Shown: one piece after another, positions 1 to 6,746 of the stretch
Layout: every line of letters starts with the position of its first letter
Position numbering within the stretch: the first letter of the stretch is position 1
The notes under the pieces: model-generated
Seen by the model: only the letters and a program-made list of their open reading frames with translations
The model's database searches: none
What the model was told of the DNA's origin: nothing
Source of the DNA: an uncultured Ignavibacteria bacterium
GTDB lineage: Bacteria; Bacteroidota; Ignavibacteria; Tepidaquicellales; Tepidaquicellaceae
NCBI GenBank assembly: GCA_937974175.1
Contig: CALJIG010000053.1
Location: forward strand, 1 to 15,296
DNA length: 15,296 nt
Direction: 5' to 3'
Position numbers and translations under genes: made by a program

Positions 1-809
1 GCAAGCCTGTCTTTATTTTTATTAAGCTTAGGAATTGAACTTAAAAGTCCTAATGTATACGGATGTTTCGGATTATAAAAAATTTCGTTTACATCGCCGT
101 ACTCTACAACTTTAGATGCATACATTACGGCAACACGTTTTGATACTTCTGCAATAACTCCAAGGTCGTGTGTAATCATAATTACGCCCATACCAAGTTC
201 ATCCTGTAATCTCTTTATAAGCTCTAGTATCTGTGCCTGAACTGTTACATCAAGCGCTGTAGTTGGTTCATCGGCAATAAGAATTTCAGGGTTACATGCC
301 AATGCTATTGCAATCATAATACGCTGTCTCATACCGCCGGATAGCTGGTGAGGATATTCATTATATCTTTGTTCGGGAGCAGGAATACCCACAAGCTTAA
401 GCATATCAATTGCCTTTGCTTTAGCATCTGCTTTAGAAAGTTTTTGATGGAGGATAACAGTTTCTTCAATCTGATTACCGCAGGTAAAAACGGGATTGAG
501 AGATGTCATTGGTTCCTGAAAAATCATTCCTATGTCATTGCCTCTTACATGCTGCATTTCCTTCTCGGGAATTTTAAGCAGGTCTTTTCCCTTAAACAAT
601 ATTTCGCCGCCAACAATTTTTCCCGGAGGGTCCGGAATCAGTCTCATAATAGATAGGGCAGATACACTTTTTCCACATCCGGATTCGCCGACTAACCCTA
701 ACGTTTCACCTTTATCAACTTCATAGGAAACATCGTCGACTGCTGTTGCAACACCGTCATCGGTGTAGAAATAAGTTTTAAGGTTTTTAACCTCGAGAAG
801 TTTAGACAT
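1..809 (-). CDS. Oligopeptide/dipeptide ABC transporter ATP-binding protein (OppD/DppD type), C-terminus cut by window edge
   Basis: This is the ATP-hydrolysing subunit that powers peptide or nickel/peptide import on the cytoplasmic face of an Opp/Dpp-type ABC transporter. The 269 complete codons visible start with ATG at 807-809 and remain open to base 1. In order they show Walker A GESGCGKS (residues 41-48), the Q-loop with FQEPMTSLNP (97-106), the ABC signature LSGGMRQR (156-163), Walker B ILIADEPTTALD (176-187) and the switch histidine in ITHDLG (212-217). The HPYT motif (249-252) opens the OppD/DppD-specific C-terminal extension, and the visible part ends just after KDRL. Family members run to about 320-330 residues, so some 50-60 residues lie outside the window. 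The partner permeases and binding protein are not visible. The gene follows glmM by 58 bp, a gap holding a degenerate 12-bp tandem repeat. OppD, DppD and GsiA cannot be separated from sequence alone. Confidence 0.95.
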   Translation of the reverse strand, partial: MSKLLEVKNLKTYFYTDDGVATAVDDVSYEVDKGETLGLVGESGCGKSVSALSIMRLIPDPPGKIVGGEILFKGKDLLKIPEKEMQHVRGNDIGMIFQEPMTSLNPVFTCGNQIEETVILHQKLSKADAKAKAIDMLKLVGIPAPEQRYNEYPHQLSGGMRQRIMIAIALACNPEILIADEPTTALDVTVQAQILELIKRLQDELGMGVIMITHDLGVIAEVSKRVAVMYASKVVEYGDVNEIFYNPKHPYTLGLLSSIPKLNKNKDRL

Positions 810-813
810 ACTC

Positions 814-850
814 TTTATTTAAGATTTCACTTAAGATTAGCACTTAAAAA
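814..850. repeat. Degenerate 12-bp tandem repeat upstream of the Opp/Dpp ATPase
   Basis: Three consecutive units share the core CTTAA or TTTAA: 814-825 (tttatttaagat), 826-837 (ttcacttaagat) and a looser 13-base unit from 838 (tagcacttaaaaa). Spacing is 12 then 12-13 bases, a little over one helical turn. The array lies directly upstream of the ATPase start codon at 809, in the short gap after glmM. It could be a binding-site array or chance in AT-rich sequence. Confidence 0.4.
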
Positions 851-867
851 TTGATTAAGGGAATTTA

Positions 868-2322
868 TTATATTAGTTTCTTAATTTCACTGATAAATTT
901 TTGCTGTATGGAATCTGCCTCTTTGCGCGATTTTGCCTCAGTAATTATTCTTATAATCGGTTCAGTATTAGATTTTCGTAAATGAATCCAATACTCAGGA
1001 AAATCCAACTTAACTCCGTCAATAGTAGTAATCTTGCATCCCGAATTTTTATATCTGGTGATAACAGTTTTTAAAATCTTGTCAGGATTTTTAACATTTT
1101 CAATTTTTGCTTTAGATATATAATACTGCGGCAGTGCATTTTTGTATTCGCTTACACTCATTTTCGACTCAGCAAATTCCTGAAGTATAAGTACCATTCC
1201 GATTATAGCATCTCTTCCGTAATGAAGCTCAGGATAAATTACTCCACCGCTTCCCTCTCCACCAACAATTGATTTTCTTTTCATCATTTCTTTAACAACA
1301 TTTATTTCACCGACTGCGCTTCTGTAAGATTTTGCACCGTTCATCTGAGCAACATCATCAACTGCTCTGGTAGTAGAAAGATTTACACAAACAGATTTAT
1401 TCTTTGATTTCGATTTTCTTAAAATAAGATTTGAAACCGTAGTAATTGTGTTTTCCTCTATGAACGGTTCACCTTTGTCAGTAATAATTACAAGTCTGTC
1501 ACTGTCAGGGTCAATTGCAATTCCAATATCGGCTTTATGTTTCTTAACAGCAGCAGAAAGTTGTTTTAAATTCTCAGGCAAGGGTTCAGGAGTATGAGGA
1601 AATATCCCGCTGCCGTCACAGTATAATTCAATTACTTTACATCCAAGCATCTTCAATATTTTAGGAGCAATAATCGAAGCTGCCGAATTAACTGTATCAA
1701 GAACAACTTTAAATTTTCTTCTTTTAATTTTATTCTTATCTACAATCTTTAACTTAAGTGTCTTTTCAATGTGTCTATCCAGCCATGATAAGTCGAACGT
1801 TAACTTTTTAATATCTTTTACATCTACATAGGTAAAATTTCCTTTATCAGGTCCTTTTGCAGCTATCGATAAAAATTGTTCAATTTGTTTCGGATCAAGG
1901 AACGTTCCATTCGGATTTAGAAATTTTAATCCGTTCCACTGCTGGGGATTGTGTGAAGCAGTTACTGCAATTCCTCCGGCGGCTTTTAAATCTTCAGTTG
2001 CAATTTGTACAGTAGGTGTTGGAGCTACTCCAATGTAAACGACTTCAAATCCTGAGAGCAATAAATTATTTATTACAAGATTTGAAATTATTTCCCCATT
2101 TAAACGTCCGTCACGACCTACTATTATTTTTTTTGGTTTTGAACTTGCTTTGGAATTCTTCTTGCAATACTCTGCGAATGCAGATGTGAACTTTGATATG
2201 TTTTGCGGAGTGAGATTATCGCCGTAGATTCCTCTTACTCCCGATACAGAGGCAATTATTTCAGACAAGTATTTATCATTTAAATTTAAAAATCTTAGCA
2301 AAATAGCTGATTTCCATAGCAA
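868..2322 (-). CDS. glmM: Alpha-D-phosphohexomutase, probable phosphoglucosamine mutase (GlmM, archaeal-like subtype)
   Basis: The enzyme interconverts hexose 6- and 1-phosphates through a phosphoserine. The likely substrate is glucosamine-6-phosphate, on the cytoplasmic route to UDP-GlcNAc. Visible motifs: SVSGVRGIYGD near the N-terminus (25-35), the catalytic loop TASHNP (121-126, Ser123), the Mg loop DPDSDR (271-276), the sugar-specificity loop GEGSGG (355-360) and the phosphate-binding loop RKSNTEP (449-455). The GEGSGG form resembles GlmM-type enzymes annotated in archaea and Ignavibacteria rather than E. coli GlmM, so phosphomannomutase/phosphoglucomutase activity remains possible. The start is uncertain: the longest frame begins at TTG (2320-2322) and adds about 18 residues unlike the family. 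A TTG at 2266-2268 would give SEIIASVSGVRG at the N-terminus and 466 residues, a better family fit, but has no visible Shine-Dalgarno. The next gene upstream on this strand is a GlmU-like uridylyltransferase, consistent with the same pathway. Confidence 0.9.
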   Translation of the reverse strand: MLWKSAILLRFLNLNDKYLSEIIASVSGVRGIYGDNLTPQNISKFTSAFAEYCKKNSKASSKPKKIIVGRDGRLNGEIISNLVINNLLLSGFEVVYIGVAPTPTVQIATEDLKAAGGIAVTASHNPQQWNGLKFLNPNGTFLDPKQIEQFLSIAAKGPDKGNFTYVDVKDIKKLTFDLSWLDRHIEKTLKLKIVDKNKIKRRKFKVVLDTVNSAASIIAPKILKMLGCKVIELYCDGSGIFPHTPEPLPENLKQLSAAVKKHKADIGIAIDPDSDRLVIITDKGEPFIEENTITTVSNLILRKSKSKNKSVCVNLSTTRAVDDVAQMNGAKSYRSAVGEINVVKEMMKRKSIVGGEGSGGVIYPELHYGRDAIIGMVLILQEFAESKMSVSEYKNALPQYYISKAKIENVKNPDKILKTVITRYKNSGCKITTIDGVKLDFPEYWIHLRKSNTEPIIRIITEAKSRKEADSIQQKFISEIKKLI

Positions 2323-2379
2323 ATGTAAGGAACAACGAAGAATGTAAAACTGTTATGACTAAAGACTCTAAATAAAATC

Positions 2380-2577
2380 ATGCCTTCAACAGTTATAAAA
2401 GAATACCATTACAGCGGAGATAAAGAGATTTTAACTATTACCTTTACTACCGATAGAACTTATAAATATAAACACGTTCCTGAAAAAATTTACAATCAAT
2501 TCTCCAAAGCTACATCATAAGGAACATACTTTAATTTTAACATAAGAGAAAAATTTGAGTATGAGGAGATTGATTAA
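2380..2577 (+). pseudogene. KTSC-domain small protein with an in-frame TAA in its conserved core
   Basis: The only plus-strand coding remnant found. From ATG at 2380 the frame encodes 46 residues beginning MPSTVIKEYHY and containing TYKYKHVP, the conserved YxY centre of the KTSC domain (the small domain also found at the C-terminus of some lysyl-tRNA synthetases; function unknown, RNA binding has been suggested). It then meets TAA at 2518-2520. The same frame continues after the stop with GTYFNFNIREKFEYEEID, a good match to the C-terminal half of KTSC (usually SKGRYFN-like followed by IR and Y), and ends at TAA 2575-2577. The internal stop sits where the family normally has Lys or another residue before Gly, so one substitution such as AAA to TAA explains it. 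I therefore call it a recently broken gene; readthrough or a sequence error are alternatives. It diverges from glmM across a 57-bp gap. Confidence 0.8.
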
Positions 2578-2581
2578 TTTA

Positions 2582-2607
2582 CGTTCCGACGCCGGAGCAT
2601 CGGAACG
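2582..2607. repeat. GC-rich palindromic element with UNCG-type tetraloop
   Basis: A perfect 8-bp inverted repeat (CGTTCCGA at 2582-2589, TCGGAACG at 2600-2607) flanks a 10-base centre. As minus-strand RNA the stem extends by U-G, G-C and C-G pairs and is closed by a C(UCCG)G loop, a UNCG-type tetraloop. GC content is 18 of 26 bases in an otherwise AT-rich setting. No T-run follows on either strand, so it is not a canonical terminator. It resembles the dispersed GTTCC...GGAAC palindromes seen intergenically in many environmental bacterial genomes. It begins 5 bp downstream of the GlmU-like stop codon. Confidence 0.75.
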
Positions 2608-2612
2608 AGAAC

Positions 2613-3359
2613 TCACGCCATCTTTTCCATTTCTTCCAGCTGCTCAACTGTATTCACTCCGGTAATTTCTATATTATTTTCGGTAGGCACTGCACCTATT
2701 TTCATGTTTTTATCCTTAAAATAATTAAAGATATCTGTAAGATAATATTCTCCCTGTGCATTATCAGTCTTTATGGTTTTTAATGCTTCAAATAAATTTT
2801 TATTATCTACTATATAAATTCCCGAGTTTATCTCTGAAATTTTCTTCACTTCATCATCTGCATCTTTCTCTTCTACAATGTCTATAAAATTTCCGTCATT
2901 GTCTCTAACAATTCTACCATAGCCAAAAGGATTATCGAAATTTGCGGAGAGCAGACTCGCTGAAAAACCATTCGCATTATGGAAATTTAAAAACTTGTCA
3001 ACAGTTTCAAATCTTAACAAAGGAACATCTCCCGAAAGTATCAGCGTATCCCCTTCAAAATTCTCTAAATCCGGCTTTGTCTGCATTACTGCATGACCTG
3101 TCCCTAATTGTTCATCCTGCGATGCAAAAGAAATTTTATCCATATTATCTTTGAATGTCTCAGTAATAAAATCCATAACTGTCTGCTTCTGATGACCGAC
3201 TATTAATATTATTTTTTCAGAGTGTATTTTTAAAGCTAGCTCAACTACATGCTGTATCATCGGCTTTCCTTTTAACGGGAACATTACTTTCGATTTATCA
3301 GGATTTCTCATCCTCTTGCCCTTTCCTGCAGCAAGTATTACGGTAGCAAGTTTTTTCAT
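2613..3359 (-). CDS. GlmU-like UTP:sugar-1-phosphate uridylyltransferase, N-terminal domain only
   Basis: This nucleotidyltransferase probably makes UDP-GlcNAc from UTP and GlcNAc-1-phosphate in the cytoplasm. It matches the pyrophosphorylase half of GlmU throughout: the nucleotide loop LAAGKGKRM (9-17), EQLGTGHAV (83-91), GDVPL with the Mg-binding Asp (110-114), GYGRI (146-150), EEKDA (163-167), EINSGI (176-181), AQGEYYLTDI (201-210) and GVN (234-236). Full GlmU has about 450 residues, with a left-handed beta-helix acetyltransferase following this domain. Here the protein ends at residue 248, and its TGA stop lies 5 bp before a palindromic repeat. The beta-helix is not present elsewhere in the window. 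ATG at 3357-3359 gives the expected N-terminus. A terminator separates it from panC upstream, so it probably has its own promoter. Either it is a dedicated uridylyltransferase paired with a separate acetyltransferase, or it derives from a truncated glmU. Confidence 0.9.
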   Translation of the reverse strand: MKKLATVILAAGKGKRMRNPDKSKVMFPLKGKPMIQHVVELALKIHSEKIILIVGHQKQTVMDFITETFKDNMDKISFASQDEQLGTGHAVMQTKPDLENFEGDTLILSGDVPLLRFETVDKFLNFHNANGFSASLLSANFDNPFGYGRIVRDNDGNFIDIVEEKDADDEVKKISEINSGIYIVDNKNLFEALKTIKTDNAQGEYYLTDIFNYFKDKNMKIGAVPTENNIEITGVNTVEQLEEMEKMA

Positions 3360-3378
3360 TTAAAGTGGAATAGGTTAT

Positions 3379-3416
3379 AAAAAAGCCTGTAATATCTAAA
3401 AAAGATATTTACAGGC
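3379..3416 (-). terminator. Rho-independent terminator after panC
   Basis: On the minus strand the arms GCCTGTAAATATCT and AGATATTACAGGC (plus-strand 3403-3416 and 3385-3397) form a long stem with one bulged base. Six Ts follow (plus-strand A-run 3379-3384). It lies about 50 bp beyond the panC stop codon and about 20 bp before the start of the GlmU-like gene. Confidence 0.88.
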
Positions 3417-3465
3417 CGGAAAATTATTTAACACTTAAGCGGGACTTTCAGTGCTGTTATTAAAA

Positions 3466-4326
3466 TTATTTTGTGAATAAAAGATTATCTATTAATCTTG
3501 TATTACCGATTTTTGCAGCTAAAGAAATCAAAACTTCACCGTTGTATGAATTAAGATCATATATTTTTTTCAATTCACTATTATCTGTTATCTCTATATA
3601 TTCTATGGTAAGATTTTTTGAGTTAGATTTTAACACTTCACCGATTTTTCCAATTATTGCATTTGCATCAGAAACTTTTTTTTCAGTTATCATCTTCTTG
3701 CCCTCAACTAAGGCTTTGTAAATTCCTGCAGCTTCACTTTTATCTGATTCCGACAAATACGAATTTCTTGAGCTCATCGCTAAACCGTTATCTTCACGGA
3801 CTGTCGGGCAAATATTTATTTTCAAATCATAGTTCAGGTCTTCAGCCATTTGCTTGACAACAACTGCCTGCTGAGCATCTTTTTGTCCGAAGTACGCGGC
3901 ATTAGGTTTTACAATATTGAATAACTTTGCAACGACTGTTGCAACACCGCTGAAATGCCCCGGTCTTGCTTTGCCTTCAAGAGTATCTGAAATTTCAGAA
4001 ACGGAAATTTTTGTTTTATTTTTCGGAGGATACATTTCCTCGGCAGAAGGATGAAAAATATAATCTACACCTGCTTTTTCACAGGCAAAATAATCTTTTA
4101 AAAAGTCACGCGGATACTTTTCAAAATCTTCACCGGGGAGAAACTGAGTAGGGTTTACAAAAATGCTGACAACTACAATATCATTTTCTTCCTTAGCTTT
4201 ATCAATAAGAGATGTATGTCCTTTGTGAAGAAATCCCATAGTTGGCACAAACCCGATTTTTTTCCCCACACATCTGAAATAATCTGCAACATCCTGCATT
4301 GCAGCAATCTCTTTAATAACTTTCAT
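3466..4326 (-). CDS. panC: Pantothenate synthetase
   Basis: PanC condenses pantoate with beta-alanine, using ATP through a pantoyl-adenylate intermediate, in the last step of cytoplasmic pantothenate (CoA precursor) synthesis. The family signatures are all present: PTMGFLHKGH (28-37) containing the HxGH adenylation motif, FVNPTQF (56-62), RPGHFSGVATVV (121-132), FGQKDAQQ (146-153) and the KMSKS-like segment REDNGLAMSSRN (177-188). The length of 286 residues is normal. ATG at 4324-4326 is the natural start. accD ends 23 bp upstream, so the two probably share a transcript, and a strong terminator follows panC. The pairing puts malonyl-CoA formation beside CoA supply. No panB or panD is visible in the window. 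Confidence 0.97.
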   Translation of the reverse strand: MKVIKEIAAMQDVADYFRCVGKKIGFVPTMGFLHKGHTSLIDKAKEENDIVVVSIFVNPTQFLPGEDFEKYPRDFLKDYFACEKAGVDYIFHPSAEEMYPPKNKTKISVSEISDTLEGKARPGHFSGVATVVAKLFNIVKPNAAYFGQKDAQQAVVVKQMAEDLNYDLKINICPTVREDNGLAMSSRNSYLSESDKSEAAGIYKALVEGKKMITEKKVSDANAIIGKIGEVLKSNSKNLTIEYIEITDNSELKKIYDLNSYNGEVLISLAAKIGNTRLIDNLLFTK

Positions 4327-4349
4327 TGTAAAGCTTTAATTTGGAAAAT

Positions 4350-5189
4350 TTAATTTATTAAATTTAGTAGCTGTGATATTCTTAACTTTAAATCTTTTCT
4401 ATTTACTATAAAGTCTATGAAACCGTGTTCAAGTAAAAATTCCGATTTTTGAAATCCTTTAGGAAGTTCTTTACCGGTTGCCTGCTTTACAACACGCGGA
4501 CCTGCAAATGCAATCAACGCCTTTGGCTCAGCAATGTTAAAATCACCCAGCATAGAGTAAGATGCCGATGCTCCGCCCGTTGTAGGATTTGTCAGTAGTG
4601 AAATATAAGGAAGTTTTTCCTCATCAAGTTTTGCAAGCTTTGCGCTTGTCTTCGCCAATTGCATTAGAGATATTGCGCCTTCCATCATTCTGGCGCCGCC
4701 GCTTGAAGAAATAATTATAAGCGGGCTTTTTGTTTTGATAGCTTTATCAACTGCTCTGCTAATTTTTTCTCCGACAACACTTCCCATGCTCCCTCCAATA
4801 AAATCAAAATCCATTGCAGCAATCACAACTTCCTTGCCGTTAATCTTTCCTGTTACTGTTCTTATTGCATCATAGAGATCGGTTTTCTTTATAGTATCTT
4901 CAACTCTTTTTGCATATGGTTTTGTATCGGTAAAATGCAGCGGGTCAACCGATTTCATTTTCCTGTCAAACTCTTTCAATGAATCTTCATCAAGAATAAG
5001 TTTAAAATATTCTTTACTGCCTATCCTAAAGTGATAATCACATTTTATACATAGGTACGAATTTGATTCCCATTGCTTGCGATGCATAAGCTCGCCGCAC
5101 TCCGGACACTTTATCCACATTCCGTCCGGAACATCCTGCTTTGGTGAATCTGTCTGGATATTTTCTTTATTTCGCTTAAACCACGCCAT
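4350..5189 (-). CDS. accD: Acetyl-CoA carboxylase carboxyltransferase subunit beta
   Basis: AccD pairs with AccA to transfer the carboxyl group from carboxybiotin to acetyl-CoA, producing malonyl-CoA for fatty acid synthesis. The N-terminus carries the AccD-specific zinc ribbon with Cys28, Cys31, Cys47 and Cys50. The crotonase-like core shows GGSMGSVVGEK (132-142), SGGARMMEG (163-171), TTGGASAS (203-210) and AGPRVV (229-234), the last two forming the acyl-CoA pocket and oxyanion region. At 279 residues it is typical in length. ATG at 5187-5189 gives the usual MAWFKR start. It probably heads the transcript with panC; accA is not in the window. A hairpin at 5271-5297 lies upstream, between this gene and the cytochrome fusion. 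Confidence 0.97.
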   Translation of the reverse strand: MAWFKRNKENIQTDSPKQDVPDGMWIKCPECGELMHRKQWESNSYLCIKCDYHFRIGSKEYFKLILDEDSLKEFDRKMKSVDPLHFTDTKPYAKRVEDTIKKTDLYDAIRTVTGKINGKEVVIAAMDFDFIGGSMGSVVGEKISRAVDKAIKTKSPLIIISSSGGARMMEGAISLMQLAKTSAKLAKLDEEKLPYISLLTNPTTGGASASYSMLGDFNIAEPKALIAFAGPRVVKQATGKELPKGFQKSEFLLEHGFIDFIVNRKDLKLRISQLLNLIN

Positions 5190-5270
5190 TCGTTAAATTT
5201 ACAAGGTTTTTTTCAATTTTGATAGTAATAAAACTTGCTTACTTCTGATTAATATTTTCGGAAGGATTAT

Positions 5271-5297
5271 AGGTTCCGCTAATAAATAACGGAACCT
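5271..5297. terminator. Stem-loop between the cytochrome fusion gene and accD
   Basis: AGGTTCCG (5271-5278) and CGGAACCT (5290-5297) form a perfect 8-bp stem around an 11-base AT-rich loop. It starts about 10 bp downstream of the cytochrome-fusion stop codon in the minus direction. On that strand no T-run follows, whereas on the plus strand a run of six Ts follows at about 5304-5309. It is probably a weak terminator or mRNA 3'-end stabiliser; the direction is uncertain. Confidence 0.5.
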
Positions 5298-5307
5298 GTA
5301 AGATTTT

Positions 5308-6105
5308 TTATTCTTTGATAAATGAATTTACTGAAAGGTCACTTCTTATGTAGGCAAGAAGCGTCATTATTTCATCGGTTGTCAGAGGTCCTCCGGCATC
5401 TTTATGAAAGCCCGGCATCATAGTTGGATTTACAGGTGAACCGTTCTTAATATAATTTACCAATTCATCGTCCGTATATTTTACAGCTGTATTTTTATCA
5501 ATCGGGCCATGTGGCTTATGGTCTTTTGCATCGCCGTGGCAGATAGCGCAGTCAGCATCATAAAGTTCTTTACCGATTTTTCCTATACCTTTTGTTACAT
5601 GGCAGTCAACACACACACCTGCAAAAATTGATGCACCAGCCATAACCGTCATGTGTTTCTTTTCTTCTTCTGTCGGAAGTTTTATATCGAAATGAAGAGT
5701 AAGAATTATCTGGTCATTGGGAGCAGGAGAATTTGACTGTACCAATACAGTCTTTTCAATGTTTCCAACTTTTCCATTAGAGTTAAATGTAATTCTGATT
5801 TTCCCTGTCTCTCCCGGTTTATATTCACTTTTTTCTCCGACCGTTGCAGCAGTACATCCGCAGGAAGTCTGAACATTTGTTATTTCAAGATTTTCGTCTC
5901 CGTCATTGGAGAAATCAAATTCATATTGAATAATATCACCCTGCACAATTTTTCCGAAGTCTCTTTGTTTTTCAGCAAAAGAAATTTTAGGACCGCCTGT
6001 AAAACGGTCATTACCGAAAATATCTGAACTCTTAAAATTAACGGAAAGAATCAACCCGGTGATTAAAACAAAGAATAATATTGAGTAAAATTTTTTGATA
6101 TTCAT
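5308..6105 (-). CDS. Exported DUF1573-cytochrome c fusion with two haem-binding motifs
   Basis: A predicted exported or membrane-anchored electron-transfer protein of unknown pathway. Residues 1-25 form a hydrophobic signal or anchor. Residues 41-140 match DUF1573, an Ig-like domain recognised by the DFGKIVQGD start (49-57), SCGC (81-84) and a GETGKI turn (98-103). Residues 155-257 are a cytochrome c region with two CxxCH motifs, CVDCH (165-169) and CAICH (186-190), and a likely distal Met in MMPGF (229-233). Only 16 residues separate the two haem motifs, so they must lie close together; the first may be a second haem site or a degenerate duplication. The start ATG (6103-6105) overlaps the tsaB stop by 4 bp, implying translational coupling. 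DUF1573 is usually found alone or in tandem in Bacteroidota envelope proteins; the haem fusion is the notable feature. Confidence 0.88.
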   Translation of the reverse strand: MNIKKFYSILFFVLITGLILSVNFKSSDIFGNDRFTGGPKISFAEKQRDFGKIVQGDIIQYEFDFSNDGDENLEITNVQTSCGCTAATVGEKSEYKPGETGKIRITFNSNGKVGNIEKTVLVQSNSPAPNDQIILTLHFDIKLPTEEEKKHMTVMAGASIFAGVCVDCHVTKGIGKIGKELYDADCAICHGDAKDHKPHGPIDKNTAVKYTDDELVNYIKNGSPVNPTMMPGFHKDAGGPLTTDEIMTLLAYIRSDLSVNSFIKE

Positions 6106-6746
6106 ATAAGTTTTTTTTGCGATTTCAGAGGAATAAATTCCTTCATGTAGAACGGTTCTGATGTATTATAATCAGAAAATTTATTTTGTGAAATATAATT
6201 TAACGTCAACTGATAGAGCGAAATAACGCTTGGTGAGTCAGATGTCATTATTCTTTCTTCGTAACCGGGAATTTTTTCGTTAGCGATAAAAAAATCTTCT
6301 TCATTTAAAATTGAGGGCAGTAACGATATACTGTAATCTGATATTCTGGTTAAACTATTTTCTCTTTTGTATCTTGAGAAATAAAACTCATTCGTCCTTG
6401 AGTTCGAGAAAATAAGGGGAACAATCGTTTTATCGGTTTCAATTTTGTTGGCGAGTACATCTAAAGAATTTACTTCAATTAATTTAGCATCAGCGGCAAA
6501 ACAAATTCCCTTTGCAATAGCAGAAGAAATTCTTAATCCTGTGAAAGAACCGGGGCCGTTGGAGATTGAAACGTAATCTAAATCTTTAAGATAAAAATTA
6601 TTTTTTTTACAGTACTCAACAATGTTATAAATTAATACATCTGCATTTTCATCTTCAGATAAAATGTGACGTATGATTTCTTTGCGGTCACTAAAAACGG
6701 CAAATTCAATTTTAGAGGAAGAAGAATCTATGGATAGTATATTCAA
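6102..6746 (-). CDS. tsaB: tRNA threonylcarbamoyladenosine biosynthesis protein TsaB
   Basis: TsaB is the inactive ASKHA-fold partner that scaffolds TsaD and TsaE when threonylcarbamoyl is transferred to A37 of ANN-decoding tRNAs. The N-terminus has ILSIDSSS (3-10), the actin-like phosphate-1 loop, and the diagnostic GPGSFTGLR (64-72) is intact. The length of 214 residues is usual. The start is TTG at 6744-6746, overlapping the tsaE TGA as TTGA; no ATG or GTG near the N-terminus would keep the first strand. The 3' end overlaps the cytochrome fusion start as ATGA. This gives three coupled genes, tsaE, tsaB and the cytochrome. TsaD and TsaC are not in the window. Confidence 0.94.
   Translation of the reverse strand: MNILSIDSSSSKIEFAVFSDRKEIIRHILSEDENADVLIYNIVEYCKKNNFYLKDLDYVSISNGPGSFTGLRISSAIAKGICFAADAKLIEVNSLDVLANKIETDKTIVPLIFSNSRTNEFYFSRYKRENSLTRISDYSISLLPSILNEEDFFIANEKIPGYEERIMTSDSPSVISLYQLTLNYISQNKFSDYNTSEPFYMKEFIPLKSQKKLI

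Noticed and set aside
348..726. Plus-strand open frames antisense to the peptide-transporter ATPase
   Set aside because: They overlap a gene with all ABC ATPase motifs on the minus strand, and their translations show no domain-like pattern.
2323..2379. tRNA or small RNA in the glmM-KTSC divergent gap
   Set aside because: At 57 bp it is too short for a tRNA, and no cloverleaf or strong hairpin can be drawn; it probably holds only promoters.
3431..3456. Second weak hairpin (CACTTAAG against CTTTCAGTG) between panC and its terminator
   Set aside because: It pairs imperfectly with a mismatch and a wobble and has no T-run; the stronger terminator at 3379-3416 explains transcript ending.
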